From assembly GCA_963700395.1 (NCBI GenBank), contig CAVOXI010000005.1, forward strand, positions 62,001 to 126,000: 64,000 nucleotides of DNA. Reading direction: 5' to 3'. Origin of the DNA: Prado023 sp963700395 (GTDB lineage: Bacteria; Actinomycetota; Actinomycetes; S36-B12; CAIYMF01). Shown here one piece after another: positions 50,796-60,476 of the stretch. Numbering within the stretch: the stretch's first letter is position 1; each line of letters opens with the position of its first letter. Made by a program: the position numbers and the translations under genes. The notes under the pieces were generated by a model that worked only from the letters and a program-made list of their open reading frames with translations, had not been told where the DNA came from and searched no databases.

Positions 50796-52851
50796 ATGGT
50801 TGAGGTCAAGCCCGCCTGGACGTTCGTCCGGGAGAGGCGGTACCTCGCGCTGCGCACGGGTGTCGCCACGGCCGTGGCCAGCATCGGCCCCTCCTTCGCC
50901 CGGGGCCTGCTGCCCCGCTCGAGCACCGACCAGGCAATGGTCACCGGCGCGACCGCGGCCTACGCCCTGGGCTTCTCCGCCCTGGGGCTCTCGACTGCGG
51001 AGGCGGTCTCGGAGATCATCGTGACCAACCGGCGGGAGGGGAATCCGGAGAACATCGCGCTGGCCGCCTCTGCCATCGTCGCCGCCGCCGGGATCGCCGT
51101 CATCGCCGCCGTCCCGGACGACAACAGCGTCTCCCTGCCCCTGGCGACGGCCCAGTCGGTGGCGCGGGTCATAACGGCCGGGGCGCTCTCGGGTGCGCTC
51201 GTGGTCGGCTCCGACCGGGTCCTCGATCGCGTCCTCGGCCAGCGGGTCCTGCCGATCAACCTGGGGATCGCCGCGGCGCTGGGAGCGGCCACCGCAGGAG
51301 TGACCGTCGCCCTTCGCAACCAGCGTGCGCGCCAGCACGGGGAGGGCCGACCGGACGAGCGCCGCGCGGTGCAGGCCGCGGAGACGCCCAAGAGCCTGGG
51401 GCGTTCGGTGGCGATCGGTGGGGCTGTCACCGGCGGCCTGGTGGCGCTGGCGGGCGTGCAGTTCGGGATCGCCGAGGGGACCCCGATCCTGGTGTCGAAG
51501 CTCCTGGGCCGCCCGGCCAATCCGGTGACCCCGCTCGTGGGCCACGTCGCTGCTGCCTCGGTCCTGGCCGTGACCGGTGCCGTGGCCCTGAACCGCGTGC
51601 GCTGGCACGTGATGCGCGCCGACGACGTCGTGGAGCCGGCCTACCCTGACGCGCCCACCAACCCGCACGTGACAGCCGGACCCAACAGCGTCGTGGCGTT
51701 CGATGCGATCGGCAAGGAGGGCCGTCGCTTCGTGCTGATGACCCTGACCCCCGAGCAGATCACCCGGGTGATGGGCGAGCCCGCCAAGCCGCCGGTTCGG
51801 GCCGTGGCCGGGCACGGCAGCGCGTCGACCGCCCAGGAGCGGGCGAAGATCGCCCTCGTCGAGCTGGAGCGCCTCGGTGGCTTCGAGCGTTCGGTCATCG
51901 TGGTCGCAGCGCCCACGGGCGTCGGCTACGTCAACTACTCGTTCGCCGAGGCTGTGGAGTACCTGACCCGTGGGGACTGCGCGATCGTGGTCCCGCAGTA
52001 CGCGCTGGTGCCCAGCGCCCTGGCCCTGAAGGAGACGCGCGAGGGTGAGGCCCAGCAGGAGCTGATCCTGGCCGGCATCCGCGACCGGATCGCGGCGATG
52101 CCCGAGGACCGCCGCCCGCGGCTCATGCAGTTCGGGGAGAGCCTGGGCGCGGAGGTCGCCCTCGACGTGGCCGCGGCCTCGGGGACCGACCGCTTCGAGG
52201 AGCTCGGCCTCGAGCGCGGGCTCTACCTCGGGACGCCGTTCCGAACCGCCCTCTGGGTCAAGTGGTTCTCCGAACGGGCCCTGACCGATCCGAAGGGCCT
52301 GATCGGGTTGGTCTCGCAGGCCAGCGAGATCGCCGACCTGCCCGAGTCCGCACGCCATGTGATGGTCGTGCACCACGACGACCCGATCAACAAGTTCGAC
52401 TACGCGGCGCTGGTGCGGGCACCGTGGTGGATGGGCCCCGCCGGAGACCCGGCCCCCCGGCGTCCCGCGGGAGACCGCCTTCCGGCCGGTCATCACGTTC
52501 ATCATCACCCTGATCGACCTCAAGAACGGGATGAACTCCAAGCCGGGGCTGTTCGTCCGCCAGGGCCACGACTACCGGATCGAGCTGCGCGAGGCGGTGC
52601 AGCGGGCCTACGCGCTGCCCGCCACCGACGAGCAGGCCGAGCGCATCGAGGCCGCCCTGCGCGACAACGAGCGCGAGTGGGCGACGCGGCGGATGGTCGC
52701 GTCGAGGTTCGCCACGGCCCGCGACGCGGTGAGGGCGCAGTTCGCCCGCTGGGGCCAGGACACCGACTCGATGGACCTCGACGGGATGACCGCCGCCGAG
52801 CTCGCCCGCGGTGGGGTGGCTGGCGCCAGCAGGGCCGACTGCCCCGGCTGA
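50796..52851 (+). CDS. Membrane alpha/beta-hydrolase (PF15420/PF10081 type; one frame error)
   Basis: About 685 residues. The N-terminal half has six or so membrane helices. The C-terminal half is an alpha/beta hydrolase: VVAAPTGVGYVNYSFAEAVE, GxSxG nucleophile in MQFGESLGAEVALDVA, and MVVHHDDPINKFDYA with an acidic residue. This architecture is found in actinobacterial membrane hydrolases of unknown substrate. A frame break near 52445 lies by a run of C (ACCCGGCCCCCC); the rest (RPVITFIITLIDLKNGMNSK) continues to 52851. AGGAGG before ATG. Confidence 0.88.
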
Positions 52852-52911
52852 CTCCGACCCGGGCCAGGAGTAGCGTCCTGAGGCGAGTCAGCGACCTTTC
52901 AGGAGGTAGGC

Positions 52912-54478
52912 GTGCCGACACCGCCAGAGTCCGGATTCGGCCCCGGAGACGGGGTGGACTTCGCCAACCGGTTCGACCGGGAGCTCGCCGGGGTGTTCGA
53001 GCGCCGCGAGGCGGACTGGCGCAACGGCGCCGTGGTCTACCAGGTGCTGGTCGACCGGTTCGCCCCGCCCGCCGACCTCGAGGCGAAGCGGCACCTGTAC
53101 CCGGCGCCCAAGCGGCTGCGGTCGTGGGACGAGGTGCCCACCCAGGGGGTGTACCTCGAGGACGCGCGGCTGTGGAGCCACGAGATCGACTTCTGGGGAG
53201 GTGACCTGGCCAGCACGCGCACGCGGCTGGACCACATCCACGACCTCGGTGCGGACGTGCTGTACCTCAACCCGATCCACCTCGCCTACACCAACCACAG
53301 CTACGACTCGTTGGACTACGCGCAGGTGGCGCCCCACTTGGGCACCCGCCAGGACGTCATCGACCTGGCCGACACCCTGCACGCACTGGGGATGAAGCTG
53401 GTGCTCGACGGGGTGTTCAACCACATGGGCCGCAACTCCGAGATCTTCCGCAGCGCTGAGTCCGACCCGGACAGCCCCTACCGGGACTGGTTCGAGTTCG
53501 GGGACCGGTTCCCGGGCGGCGCCCGCACCTGGTGGCTGGCCGAGAACCTGCCCGAGCTCGTGATGGAGAACCCGGCGGTCCGTGAGCACGTCTACGCCGG
53601 GCATGACTCCATCGTGCGCAGCTACCTGCGCGACGGCACCGACGGATGGCGCCTGGACGTCGCGGTCGACACCGGGTTCCGCTACCTCGAGGAGCTCACG
53701 AACGCGGCGCACGCGGAGAAGCCCGGATCCCTGGTCGTCGGCGAGATCGCGACGTACCCCAAGGAGTGGTTCCCGTCGGTGGACGCGGTGATGAACTTCG
53801 CGCTGCGCGAGATCGTCCTCGCAGCTGGCCAATCACCAGCATCGCCCCCCAGCACGCGCTGCGGATGATCGACCGCCTGATCGGCGAGGCCGACTTCGAG
53901 CACATCCTCAAGTCCTGGATCTTCCTGGAGAACCACGACACCGCACGGCTGGCCAACGCCGTTCCCGACCCCGACGCTCGCAGGCTGGCCCAGGTGCTCC
54001 AGTTCACCCTGCCCGGGGCCCCCAACCTCTACTACGGCTGCGAGGTCGGCATGGTCGGCGGAGACGATCCGGAGATGCGGGCCCCGATGCGCTGGGACCT
54101 CGTCACCGAGGACAACCCCACGCTCGCCTGGACGCGCCAGCTGATCGACCTGCACCAGACGCACCGTGCGCTGCGGGTCGGGCAGTTCCGCACCCTCACG
54201 ACCGACAGGCTGATCGGCTACGAGCGCCACACCGACCGGATCGCCGACTCGGTGTTCGTGCTGGCCAACCCGTGCTCCGAGGAGGTGACCGAGTGGGTCC
54301 AGCTGCCGAACTCGAAGTTGATGAACCCCGTTCTGGATGCTGGACCTGCTCGGAGATGCCGACGTGCGGCTGACGAACGGGATGCTGCGCGTCACCCTGC
54401 CGGCCGACGGGTTCGTCGTGCTCGTCACCGGAGGTCCACCCCGAGGGCGGCTACTCCTCGTACAAGCGGGTGCGGTAG
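52912..54478 (+). CDS. GH13 alpha-glucanase (neopullulanase-like; three frame errors)
   Basis: About 522 residues after correction. The GH13 blocks are: region I DGVFNHMG, region II DGWRLDVAVDTG with the Asp nucleophile, region III VVGEIATYP with the acid Glu, region IV FLENHDTARL. Breaks occur near 53825, 54335 and 54425; the last gives the family-like ending YSSYKRVR with TAG at 54478. It probably degrades maltodextrin-type glucans in the cytoplasm (no signal peptide). GTG start with AGGAGG upstream. Confidence 0.85.
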
Positions 54479-54502
54479 CCACAGGCGCCTGCCCGGGCCC
54501 GG

Positions 54503-54968
54503 TCAGATCGGCAGCGGCCTCAGGTGCCGCTCGGTGATCTCGCGCACCTTCGCCACGCGCCGGCGGTACTTCTCCTCGTCGAGGAAGTCGGTGGCCATCC
54601 ACACGCGCACGATCTCGTGGGCCAGGGCCGAACCGATGATCTTCCCGCCGAGGCACAGGACGTTCGTGTCCGAGTGCGAGCGGGCCAGCTCGGCGCAGAA
54701 CGGGTCCTGGCACACGGCCGCGTACACGCCGTGCACGCGGTTGGCGATCATCGCGCTGCCGTAGCCCGACGCCGTCGACGAAGATGCCGCGCTCCACCGT
54801 CCCGGCACCGACGGCCAGCGCCGCGGGATAGACGGTGTCGGGCAGGTCGATGGCGTCCTCGTTGGGCGCCCCGAAGTCCACGACCTCGTGGCCCTGGCCG
54901 GTCAGGACCTCCCTGATCTCCTCCTTGAGCGCGAACCCTGCATGGTCACTTGCGACGGCGATCCTCAT
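54503..54968 (-). CDS. RpiB/LacAB-family sugar-phosphate isomerase (one frame error)
   Basis: About 155 residues. IAVASDHAGFALKEEIREVL at the N-terminus, VDFGAP with the base-phosphate segment, then a frame break near 54775, then GYGSAMIANRVHGVYAAVCQ, ARSHSDTNVLCLGGKIIGSA and ALAHEIVRVWMATDFLDEEK. The segment matching the catalytic Cys of E. coli RpiB reads VDGAS here, so the Cys is absent, as in a known DGAG-type subfamily. The substrate may be another ketose/aldose phosphate. GAGGAGCC before ATG. Confidence 0.82.
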
Positions 54969-55092
54969 GGTGGCTCCTCAGTCGGGGTCGCCTCGATTCT
55001 GGCACGTGCGCCCCCGGCTCAGGAAGGGATGACGGGGCGTGCGGTGCTCCCGAGGGTCGCGGCCGTGGCGGCCATGGGGCGAGAGGTCCGGC

Positions 55093-56382
55093 TCAGGGGT
55101 GCACGAACTGCGCGCTGTTGAGCCGCGCTGCCTCATCGCGGCACCACAGCGCGATCAGGCCCCGGTAGTGCTCGATGAAGTGGTCGTGCTCGTGGGCGGG
55201 GAAGGTCGCCCTGACGGTGTCCACGATCACGGCGTCCATCTCGCGCCCGCTGAACCACTCGAGGGCCACCTGGTCGAAGTTGCGCAGCCGCGAGTCGCAC
55301 CAGTCGTAGTACCGGTCGGCTTCGAAGTACTCGTCGGACAGCGCGCGGTAGCGGGCCAGCTTCTCCTCGTAGGAGAGGTCGTCGCGGTCGGCGATCGCGT
55401 TGTAGCGGGCGGACTGCATGTCGACCGAGGTCGGCCGCTGCGTCACCAGGCAGTACGCGCTCCACTTGACCAGGGCCTTCATCGCCCAGGGGAAGTAGTA
55501 GTGCAGGGACGTGATCGCCACATCGGGGCACGCGTTGGCGTAGTCGATCGGGTACACCTGATCGGGCTGCCCGTCGGTGCCGCGCTTGACCAGCATCTCG
55601 CAGGAGTTGAACTCCCACTTGAAGTAGGCGTTCACCGTGCGGTTGATCGTGACGCACTCGTCCCCGGCCTGCGGGGACAGGAAGTCGTGGTCCACGGCGT
55701 ACCGGGCGTGCATGGGCTGGTCGGGCAGGAAGTGCATGACCATCGTCTCGGGCCCGATGGACAGCGCGCGGGCGAACACGTCGTGGTCCTCAGCGGCCTG
55801 CAGGTGCATGAGCATCTCGCCGGAGTCGTCGTAGGTGCGGAACAGGTCGGCCTCGGAGTCGATGCGCGACACCCCGCGCCATCCCCCACCGTCGAAGGGC
55901 TTCATGTACATCGGATAGCCGACCTGGTCGGCGAGCGCGCCAAGGTCGAACGGCTGGTTGTACCGCTCGGCGGTGTAGGCGTACTTCGCGTGGTCGAGCG
56001 GGTTCTTGTAGGGCACGAGGACCGTCTCGGGGATCTTCAACCCGAGGCGGATCATCGCGCAGTAGGCCGAGTGCTTCTCCATGGACTGGAACGTGAACGG
56101 GCTGTTGAGCAGGTACACGTCGTCCATCAGCGAGACCTTCTTCAGCCACTCGCGGGGCACGTAGTACCAGTAGGCCAACCGGTCGATGACCAGCTCCTGC
56201 CGGGGCTTGTCGCGCAGGTTGAAGGGCTCGATGGTCGTGCGCTCGGTCTGGATCTCGTGGGTGGACCCGTGGGCGTCGGGGATGGGGCCGAGGGCGCGCA
56301 CCAGCGACTCGAAGGCGACCGGCCAGTCGTTCTCCGTGCCCAGGAGGAGCCCCACGAGGTGGGAGCGGGTCGTGGCGTCCAT
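55093..56382 (-). CDS. ATP-grasp-fold protein of the esterase cluster
   Basis: 429 residues. YPMYMKPFDGGGWRGVSRID near residue 165 is the ATP-grasp glycine-rich loop with its Lys; later VYPIDYANACPDVAITSLHY and EFNSCEMLVKRG fit the Mg/ATP-binding end of the fold. ATP-grasp enzymes ligate a carboxylate to an amine or thiol through an acyl-phosphate. The N-terminus (MDATTRSHLVGLLLGTENDW) is family-like but I cannot name the substrate. It forms a minus-strand run with two esterase-like genes. Confidence 0.8.
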   Translation of the reverse strand: MDATTRSHLVGLLLGTENDWPVAFESLVRALGPIPDAHGSTHEIQTERTTIEPFNLRDKPRQELVIDRLAYWYYVPREWLKKVSLMDDVYLLNSPFTFQSMEKHSAYCAMIRLGLKIPETVLVPYKNPLDHAKYAYTAERYNQPFDLGALADQVGYPMYMKPFDGGGWRGVSRIDSEADLFRTYDDSGEMLMHLQAAEDHDVFARALSIGPETMVMHFLPDQPMHARYAVDHDFLSPQAGDECVTINRTVNAYFKWEFNSCEMLVKRGTDGQPDQVYPIDYANACPDVAITSLHYYFPWAMKALVKWSAYCLVTQRPTSVDMQSARYNAIADRDDLSYEEKLARYRALSDEYFEADRYYDWCDSRLRNFDQVALEWFSGREMDAVIVDTVRATFPAHEHDHFIEHYRGLIALWCRDEAARLNSAQFVHP

Positions 56383-56471
56383 GGTGTCCTCCGGGGTCGG
56401 TCGGTCTGGTCGTCGGTCGGGTCGGTCGGGTGGAGATCGGTCTGGTCGTCGGGCGGGCGGGTGCAGGGCGG

Positions 56472-57215
56472 TCAGAGCGCTGCCAGGTGCTTGACGGCCA
56501 TCTGCTGCCACGAGGGCCAGTCGTGCGGGGTGTCGGTGCCCCAGACGTCCAGGTCACACGGGATGCCCTTCTCCCACAGCGCCTGGGCCAGGGCCCAGGA
56601 CGAGGGCAGGGCCCGGGTCGGGTGCTCCTCGAAGGCGCCGGAGCCGACCGCGAGCTGGATGAACACGCGGCTGCGCAGCCAGTCGAGGTGCCCGCCGTAC
56701 AGGTTGGGCACGTAGGCGGCCGGGTTGTTGAAGTACAGGGCGTCGCCCATCTCCCCCCACGCGTGCCAGGTGCCCGGGTCGTAGTTGCCCGACATCCCGA
56801 CGGCGTGCGGGAACAGGTCGGCCCGACGCAGCGCGAGGTTCACCGCGTGGAAGGCCCCCATGCTCGCCCCGGCGGTCACGATGGGCACCCAGCCGCCGCA
56901 GTCGTTGTGGATGGCAGCCGCCACCTGGTCGGTGATCCACGCGTGGTAGGCGTCGTGGCTGCGCGCCCGGTCCTCGCTGGAGATGGACGTGTTGGACCAC
57001 GACGCGTGGTCGTTGGCGTCCACGGCGTAGACCTTGATCCGTCCGGCCTCGATCGCGGGGGCCAGCACGTGGATGATCCCGTGGTCCTCCATGTCGTAGG
57101 CGCTGCCGCCCTCGCACGGGAAGTAGAGCACCGGAGTGCCCCAGTGCCCGTAGGCCACGACGTGCCCGGGGGCCCCGATCGTGGGGGACCAGACCTGCCA
57201 CTCCTCGCGCCGCAT
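56472..57215 (-). CDS. Alpha/beta-hydrolase, esterase D/enterochelin-esterase-like
   Basis: 247 residues. The nucleophile elbow VTAGASMGAFHAVNLALRRA near 118-135, HWGTPVLYFPCEGGSAYDME with oxyanion region, and a catalytic-type His in TPHDWPSWQQMAVKH near the end. It looks like a compact cytoplasmic esterase of the tributyrin/acetyl-esterase kind. CAGACT box 6 nt before ATG. It lies between the ATP-grasp gene and another esterase, so it probably acts in the same pathway. Confidence 0.85.
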   Translation of the reverse strand: MRREEWQVWSPTIGAPGHVVAYGHWGTPVLYFPCEGGSAYDMEDHGIIHVLAPAIEAGRIKVYAVDANDHASWSNTSISSEDRARSHDAYHAWITDQVAAAIHNDCGGWVPIVTAGASMGAFHAVNLALRRADLFPHAVGMSGNYDPGTWHAWGEMGDALYFNNPAAYVPNLYGGHLDWLRSRVFIQLAVGSGAFEEHPTRALPSSWALAQALWEKGIPCDLDVWGTDTPHDWPSWQQMAVKHLAAL

Positions 57216-57232
57216 GCGCGCAGTCTGTCGCC

Positions 57233-58546
57233 TCAGCCGGCAGTGATGCCCGTTCGGCCCCACGCGGCGCGCAACAGCATCCGCAGACCTGGGTCCAGGC
57301 AGTCGCGCCAGCCCGTGTAGTTGTGTCCGTCCGGGTTCTCGATGAGCTGCGTCGGGATCCCGCGCCTGGTCAGCCTGCGGGCCAGCGAGCGGTTGTTGGC
57401 CAGGTTCTCCTCCCCTGTCCCGCACGTCATCGTCACGTGCAACCCCGCGAGTCGGTCGGGGTCGGCATCGATGCCGTCGACGAAGCGCACGATCCGGTCG
57501 TAGTGCCGGTAGCCGCGCTCCATCCCGTCGGTGCGCGGCCGGAAGAAGGAGCCGGACTGGCTGAACACCCCGGCGAAGGTGCCCGGGTAGCTGGTGGCCG
57601 CATGCAGCATCGCAAGCCCCCCGAGGCTCGCCCCGACGCCCACGGGTCGACCTTCGGTCGCCATGGCGTCGGTGACCTTGGGCAGCATCTGCGTGACCAG
57701 GGCCCGGGCGTAGGCAGGCGACGCCGAGTAGCTGCGGTCACGGTCGATCGGCTCGAGCAGCAGGATGCGGCAGCGCAGGGCGGGCTCGATGCGCGCCAGG
57801 GTCGTCATGTAGCGCAGGAGCTGTGCGAGGTCGGCGTACTCGGGCCCGTCGTGCACGGCCAGCAGCGGCAGGGGCTCATCGGGCGTCGAGTCGGCGGGGA
57901 TGTGCAGCTGCCCCACGACGGCCACTTCGGCCTCCGGGTCGACCACCTCGGCCGTCCCGGGATCGACGACCAGTGCCCCGGCCGGGTGGCTGCTCGCGGC
58001 AGGGGACCGCCGGACCCGCTGGTCGCCCCTGCGGTGGGGGGTCGACAGGCGGACGGAGGCCACGCCCTCGCCGAGCAGGTGACCCCCGATGTCCCCGGCC
58101 TGCTCGCCGGATGTCCAGGGGCGTGCCATCGGTACCAGGGCGGAGGGCTCCTGGACCTCGGCATCCTTGCGCGCCTGGGCCTCCGCGGCGTCGGCGACGC
58201 CCAACCACCACGGGCGCGCGTATCCCGCGAACTCGACGACGGACTTGTCCCCGAACACCGACCGGACCCGGTGCGGGTTGGCCGGGTCGGTCACCATCGA
58301 CTCGGTCCCGTCGGACCACTCGACGACGAGCAGGTACTCCATGCGTGCGACGGGCGGTCGGGGGATGCGTGCCACCCACTGGTCGCCCTCGAGGTGGAAG
58401 GTCGGGTCGGCGCCGTGGTCGCGCAGGTGGAACCACACGCGGCGTGGGACGCAGCGCTCGTCGACGGCGACCCGGAAGGTGATCTCCTGGCTCCCGGGAT
58501 CCACCGACACCCCAGGCTGGTTCACCGCACGGCCGGAGGGATCCAT
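57233..58546 (-). CDS. Enterochelin-esterase-like hydrolase with N-terminal beta-domain
   Basis: 437 residues. An N-terminal Ig/E-set-like part (EITFRVAVDERCVPRRVWFH, then MEYLLVVEWSDG) precedes an esterase domain with VGVGASLGGLAMLHAATSYP (nucleophile elbow), RDRSYSASPAYARALVTQML and a C-terminal HNYTGWRDCLDPGL with the catalytic His. This two-part layout resembles Fes-like esterases. Around residues 140-190 a Pro/Arg-rich linker could hide a local frame slip. Leaderless: TAGCAT 6 nt before ATG. Confidence 0.83.
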   Translation of the reverse strand: MDPSGRAVNQPGVSVDPGSQEITFRVAVDERCVPRRVWFHLRDHGADPTFHLEGDQWVARIPRPPVARMEYLLVVEWSDGTESMVTDPANPHRVRSVFGDKSVVEFAGYARPWWLGVADAAEAQARKDAEVQEPSALVPMARPWTSGEQAGDIGGHLLGEGVASVRLSTPHRRGDQRVRRSPAASSHPAGALVVDPGTAEVVDPEAEVAVVGQLHIPADSTPDEPLPLLAVHDGPEYADLAQLLRYMTTLARIEPALRCRILLLEPIDRDRSYSASPAYARALVTQMLPKVTDAMATEGRPVGVGASLGGLAMLHAATSYPGTFAGVFSQSGSFFRPRTDGMERGYRHYDRIVRFVDGIDADPDRLAGLHVTMTCGTGEENLANNRSLARRLTRRGIPTQLIENPDGHNYTGWRDCLDPGLRMLLRAAWGRTGITAG

Positions 58547-58552
58547 CCGTCG

Positions 58553-58558
58553 ATGCTA
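58553..58558 (-). promoter_or_regulatory. -10 box TAGCAT for the esterase cluster
   Basis: Minus strand, 6 nt before ATG 58546; likely drives the two esterases and the ATP-grasp gene. Confidence 0.45.
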
Positions 58559-58634
58559 CCTACCAGCCCTCACGATCCGGCTCGAGTTGGCGCGGTCGTG
58601 CTGGGGACGGCGCTGAGTGCCGACGCCGGCTGCG

Positions 58635-59654
58635 CTACCGCGTGACCGGGCCTGCCACCACACCCGCGTCGAGGGTCAGGACCGGGGAGCGGCTCCCGTC
58701 GGCGAGCGCGATCCGCTCGACGGCCGTCGGGGGGTTCGGGGCCTCTTCGTCCTCGACGTCCTCGGTGGGCGGCTGCGGGATCCGCTGCACGTACAGGAAC
58801 TGGCCATCGGCCGAGCAGCCCACGATCGAGTCCCGCTGGTCCCATGTGACGTCGCCGACCTTCGCCGGGCCGACGACCACGGCCGAGCTGGTGGCGTCGT
58901 CGGTGGGGTAGCCGAGCACGGAGTCCGACCCGATCGTGCACAGGGGGGCCCACCCGGCCGGGGAGACGCCGATCTCGGTGGTCGTGCCGTCGGTCAGGTC
59001 CAGGCGCAGGACCGTGCTCGCGACGCCCGCGTCGGCGGACTGGGCTGGGGTGGTCACGATCACGACCTCGTCGGGTGATCCCGTCCCGAGCATCATCGAC
59101 AGGTCGGTGAAGGGCCCGAACTCGGCGACCGTGGCCCCATCGGTCAGGGAGGAGACGGTGATCGAGCCCTCGGAGGGGCCCTCGCCGGTCTCCGGATCGC
59201 GGCCGAGGTCGGACGTGCGGGCCAGCCGGCTGCCGTCGAGGAGGGTGCACACGTTGTAGGTCAGGCCCTCGCCGCCGCACCACCGGGGAGCGGGCACCTC
59301 GGAGGTGACCTCCGCGCCCGAGTGGACGGCGACGTCGGTGGTCCAGTAGTCCGAGAAGTCCCCAGTCAGGGCGGTGGCGCCCACCCCGTCGACGACTGCC
59401 GGGAACGTGGTGTCATCGGCGGGACCGGACAGCAGCTCGGCAGCCGGCCCCACGGATCCATCCGCACCGACCTGGTATCCCGTGATGGTCCTCGTGCCCG
59501 CCGAGGTGTCTGTCGCGGCCGTGTAGAGCGTCCCGTTGCCGGCCGGGGTCGACGCCGACGGCGAGGCTGACGTGTCTGCGGGCTCGCCTGCGGACGAGGA
59601 GCATCCTGCGAGGAGCAGCGCTGCGATCGCGAGGACCGTGGTTCGCGTGGCCAT
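58635..59654 (-). CDS. Lipoprotein with repeated beta-strand motifs
   Basis: 339 residues. Signal peptide with lipobox LAGC (Cys 18), followed by a Ser/Ala/Pro linker. The rest is strand-rich, with recurring short blocks such as GTRTITGYQVGADG and LTDGTTTEIGVS that suggest a beta-propeller-like fold. Cys pairs near CGGEGLTYNVC and CTIGSDS may form disulfides. The function is unknown. Start has AAGGGGGTGG upstream. It is convergent with nothing; it faces the riboswitch region divergently. Confidence 0.7.
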   Translation of the reverse strand: MATRTTVLAIAALLLAGCSSSAGEPADTSASPSASTPAGNGTLYTAATDTSAGTRTITGYQVGADGSVGPAAELLSGPADDTTFPAVVDGVGATALTGDFSDYWTTDVAVHSGAEVTSEVPAPRWCGGEGLTYNVCTLLDGSRLARTSDLGRDPETGEGPSEGSITVSSLTDGATVAEFGPFTDLSMMLGTGSPDEVVIVTTPAQSADAGVASTVLRLDLTDGTTTEIGVSPAGWAPLCTIGSDSVLGYPTDDATSSAVVVGPAKVGDVTWDQRDSIVGCSADGQFLYVQRIPQPPTEDVEDEEAPNPPTAVERIALADGSRSPVLTLDAGVVAGPVTR

Positions 59655-59746
59655 GCCCACCCCCTTCGGCGTGGCACAACCATCCACCCTCAGGTCGGCC
59701 CGCGTCCAGTGCTCACGTCCGGAGATGGTGCTAACGTGGACACACC

Positions 59747-59834
59747 ACGACAGGGGAGCGCCTCGAGCGCTGAGAGTGCGGCATGACCGCAGACCCTCGA
59801 ACCTGATCCGGATCATGCCGGCGAAGGAAGTCGT
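59747..59834 (+). promoter_or_regulatory. TPP (THI-box) riboswitch
   Basis: Conserved TPP aptamer parts: ACGAC/GTCGT closing P1 (59747-59751 / 59830-59834), GGGGAGC near 59753, CTGAGAGTG near 59771, then ACCCTCGAACCTGATCCGGA and TGCCGGCGAAGGAAG. It is 40 nt before a thiamine-transport gene, so thiamine pyrophosphate should switch off the operon. A TAACGT -10-like box lies at 59732. Confidence 0.95.
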
Positions 59835-59874
59835 ACGCCGACCTGGCGTGGCCCGTCACATCAGGAGGCTTCTC

Positions 59875-60462
59875 GTGGACAGGTCACCGTCGCGCCGTTG
59901 GCGCACCATCGACATCGTCACTGTCGCAGTCCTGGCGGTTGTGTCCGGGGTCGTGTTCTGGGCCTGGAACCTGGTCTGGACGGCCACCGGTCCCGCGTTC
60001 TCCGCATTCCCCCCGGCTCAGGCCCTGCTCTACGGCGTGTGGTTGGTGCCTGGGGTCCTCGGGATGCTGGTGGTGCGCCGGCCGGGCGCGGCCCTGGCCA
60101 CGGCCTTCCTCGCGGCGGCCGTCTCGTGGTTGCTGGGTGCCTGGTGGGGGCTCTCGGTGCTCTGGTACGGCGTGCTCCAGGGCCTCGCCCCCGAGCTGGT
60201 GTTCGCGTCCCTGCGCTACCGCTCCTTCGGCCGGACGACCTCGATCGCTGCCGGGGCGGCCGCGGGGGCTGTCCCCGGCGTGCTGGACCCGATCTTCTGG
60301 TACCCGGAGTGGACCAGGGGGTGGACGCTGATGTACCTGCTTGCGTGCATCGCGTCGTCGGCGCTCATCGCCGGCCTCGGCTCCTGGGTGCTGGCCCGCC
60401 GGCTCTCCCGCACCGGGGTCCTTGACGCCTTCCCGCTGGGCCGGGAGCGCGTCGGCGTCTAG
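59875..60462 (+). CDS. ykoE: Thiamine ECF transporter substrate-binding subunit (YkoE-like)
   Basis: 195 residues with five or six membrane helices: IDIVTVAVLAVVSGVVFWAW, LYGVWLVPGVLGMLVVRRPG, LSVLWYGVLQGLAPELVFAS. It matches YkoE, the thiamine/HMP S-component of a modified ECF transporter. GTG 59875 follows AGGAGG. It is the first gene behind the TPP riboswitch, which supports a thiamine-related substrate. Confidence 0.92.
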   Translation: MDRSPSRRWRTIDIVTVAVLAVVSGVVFWAWNLVWTATGPAFSAFPPAQALLYGVWLVPGVLGMLVVRRPGAALATAFLAAAVSWLLGAWWGLSVLWYGVLQGLAPELVFASLRYRSFGRTTSIAAGAAAGAVPGVLDPIFWYPEWTRGWTLMYLLACIASSALIAGLGSWVLARRLSRTGVLDAFPLGRERVGV

Positions 60463-60476
60463 GCCGCCGACCTGCC

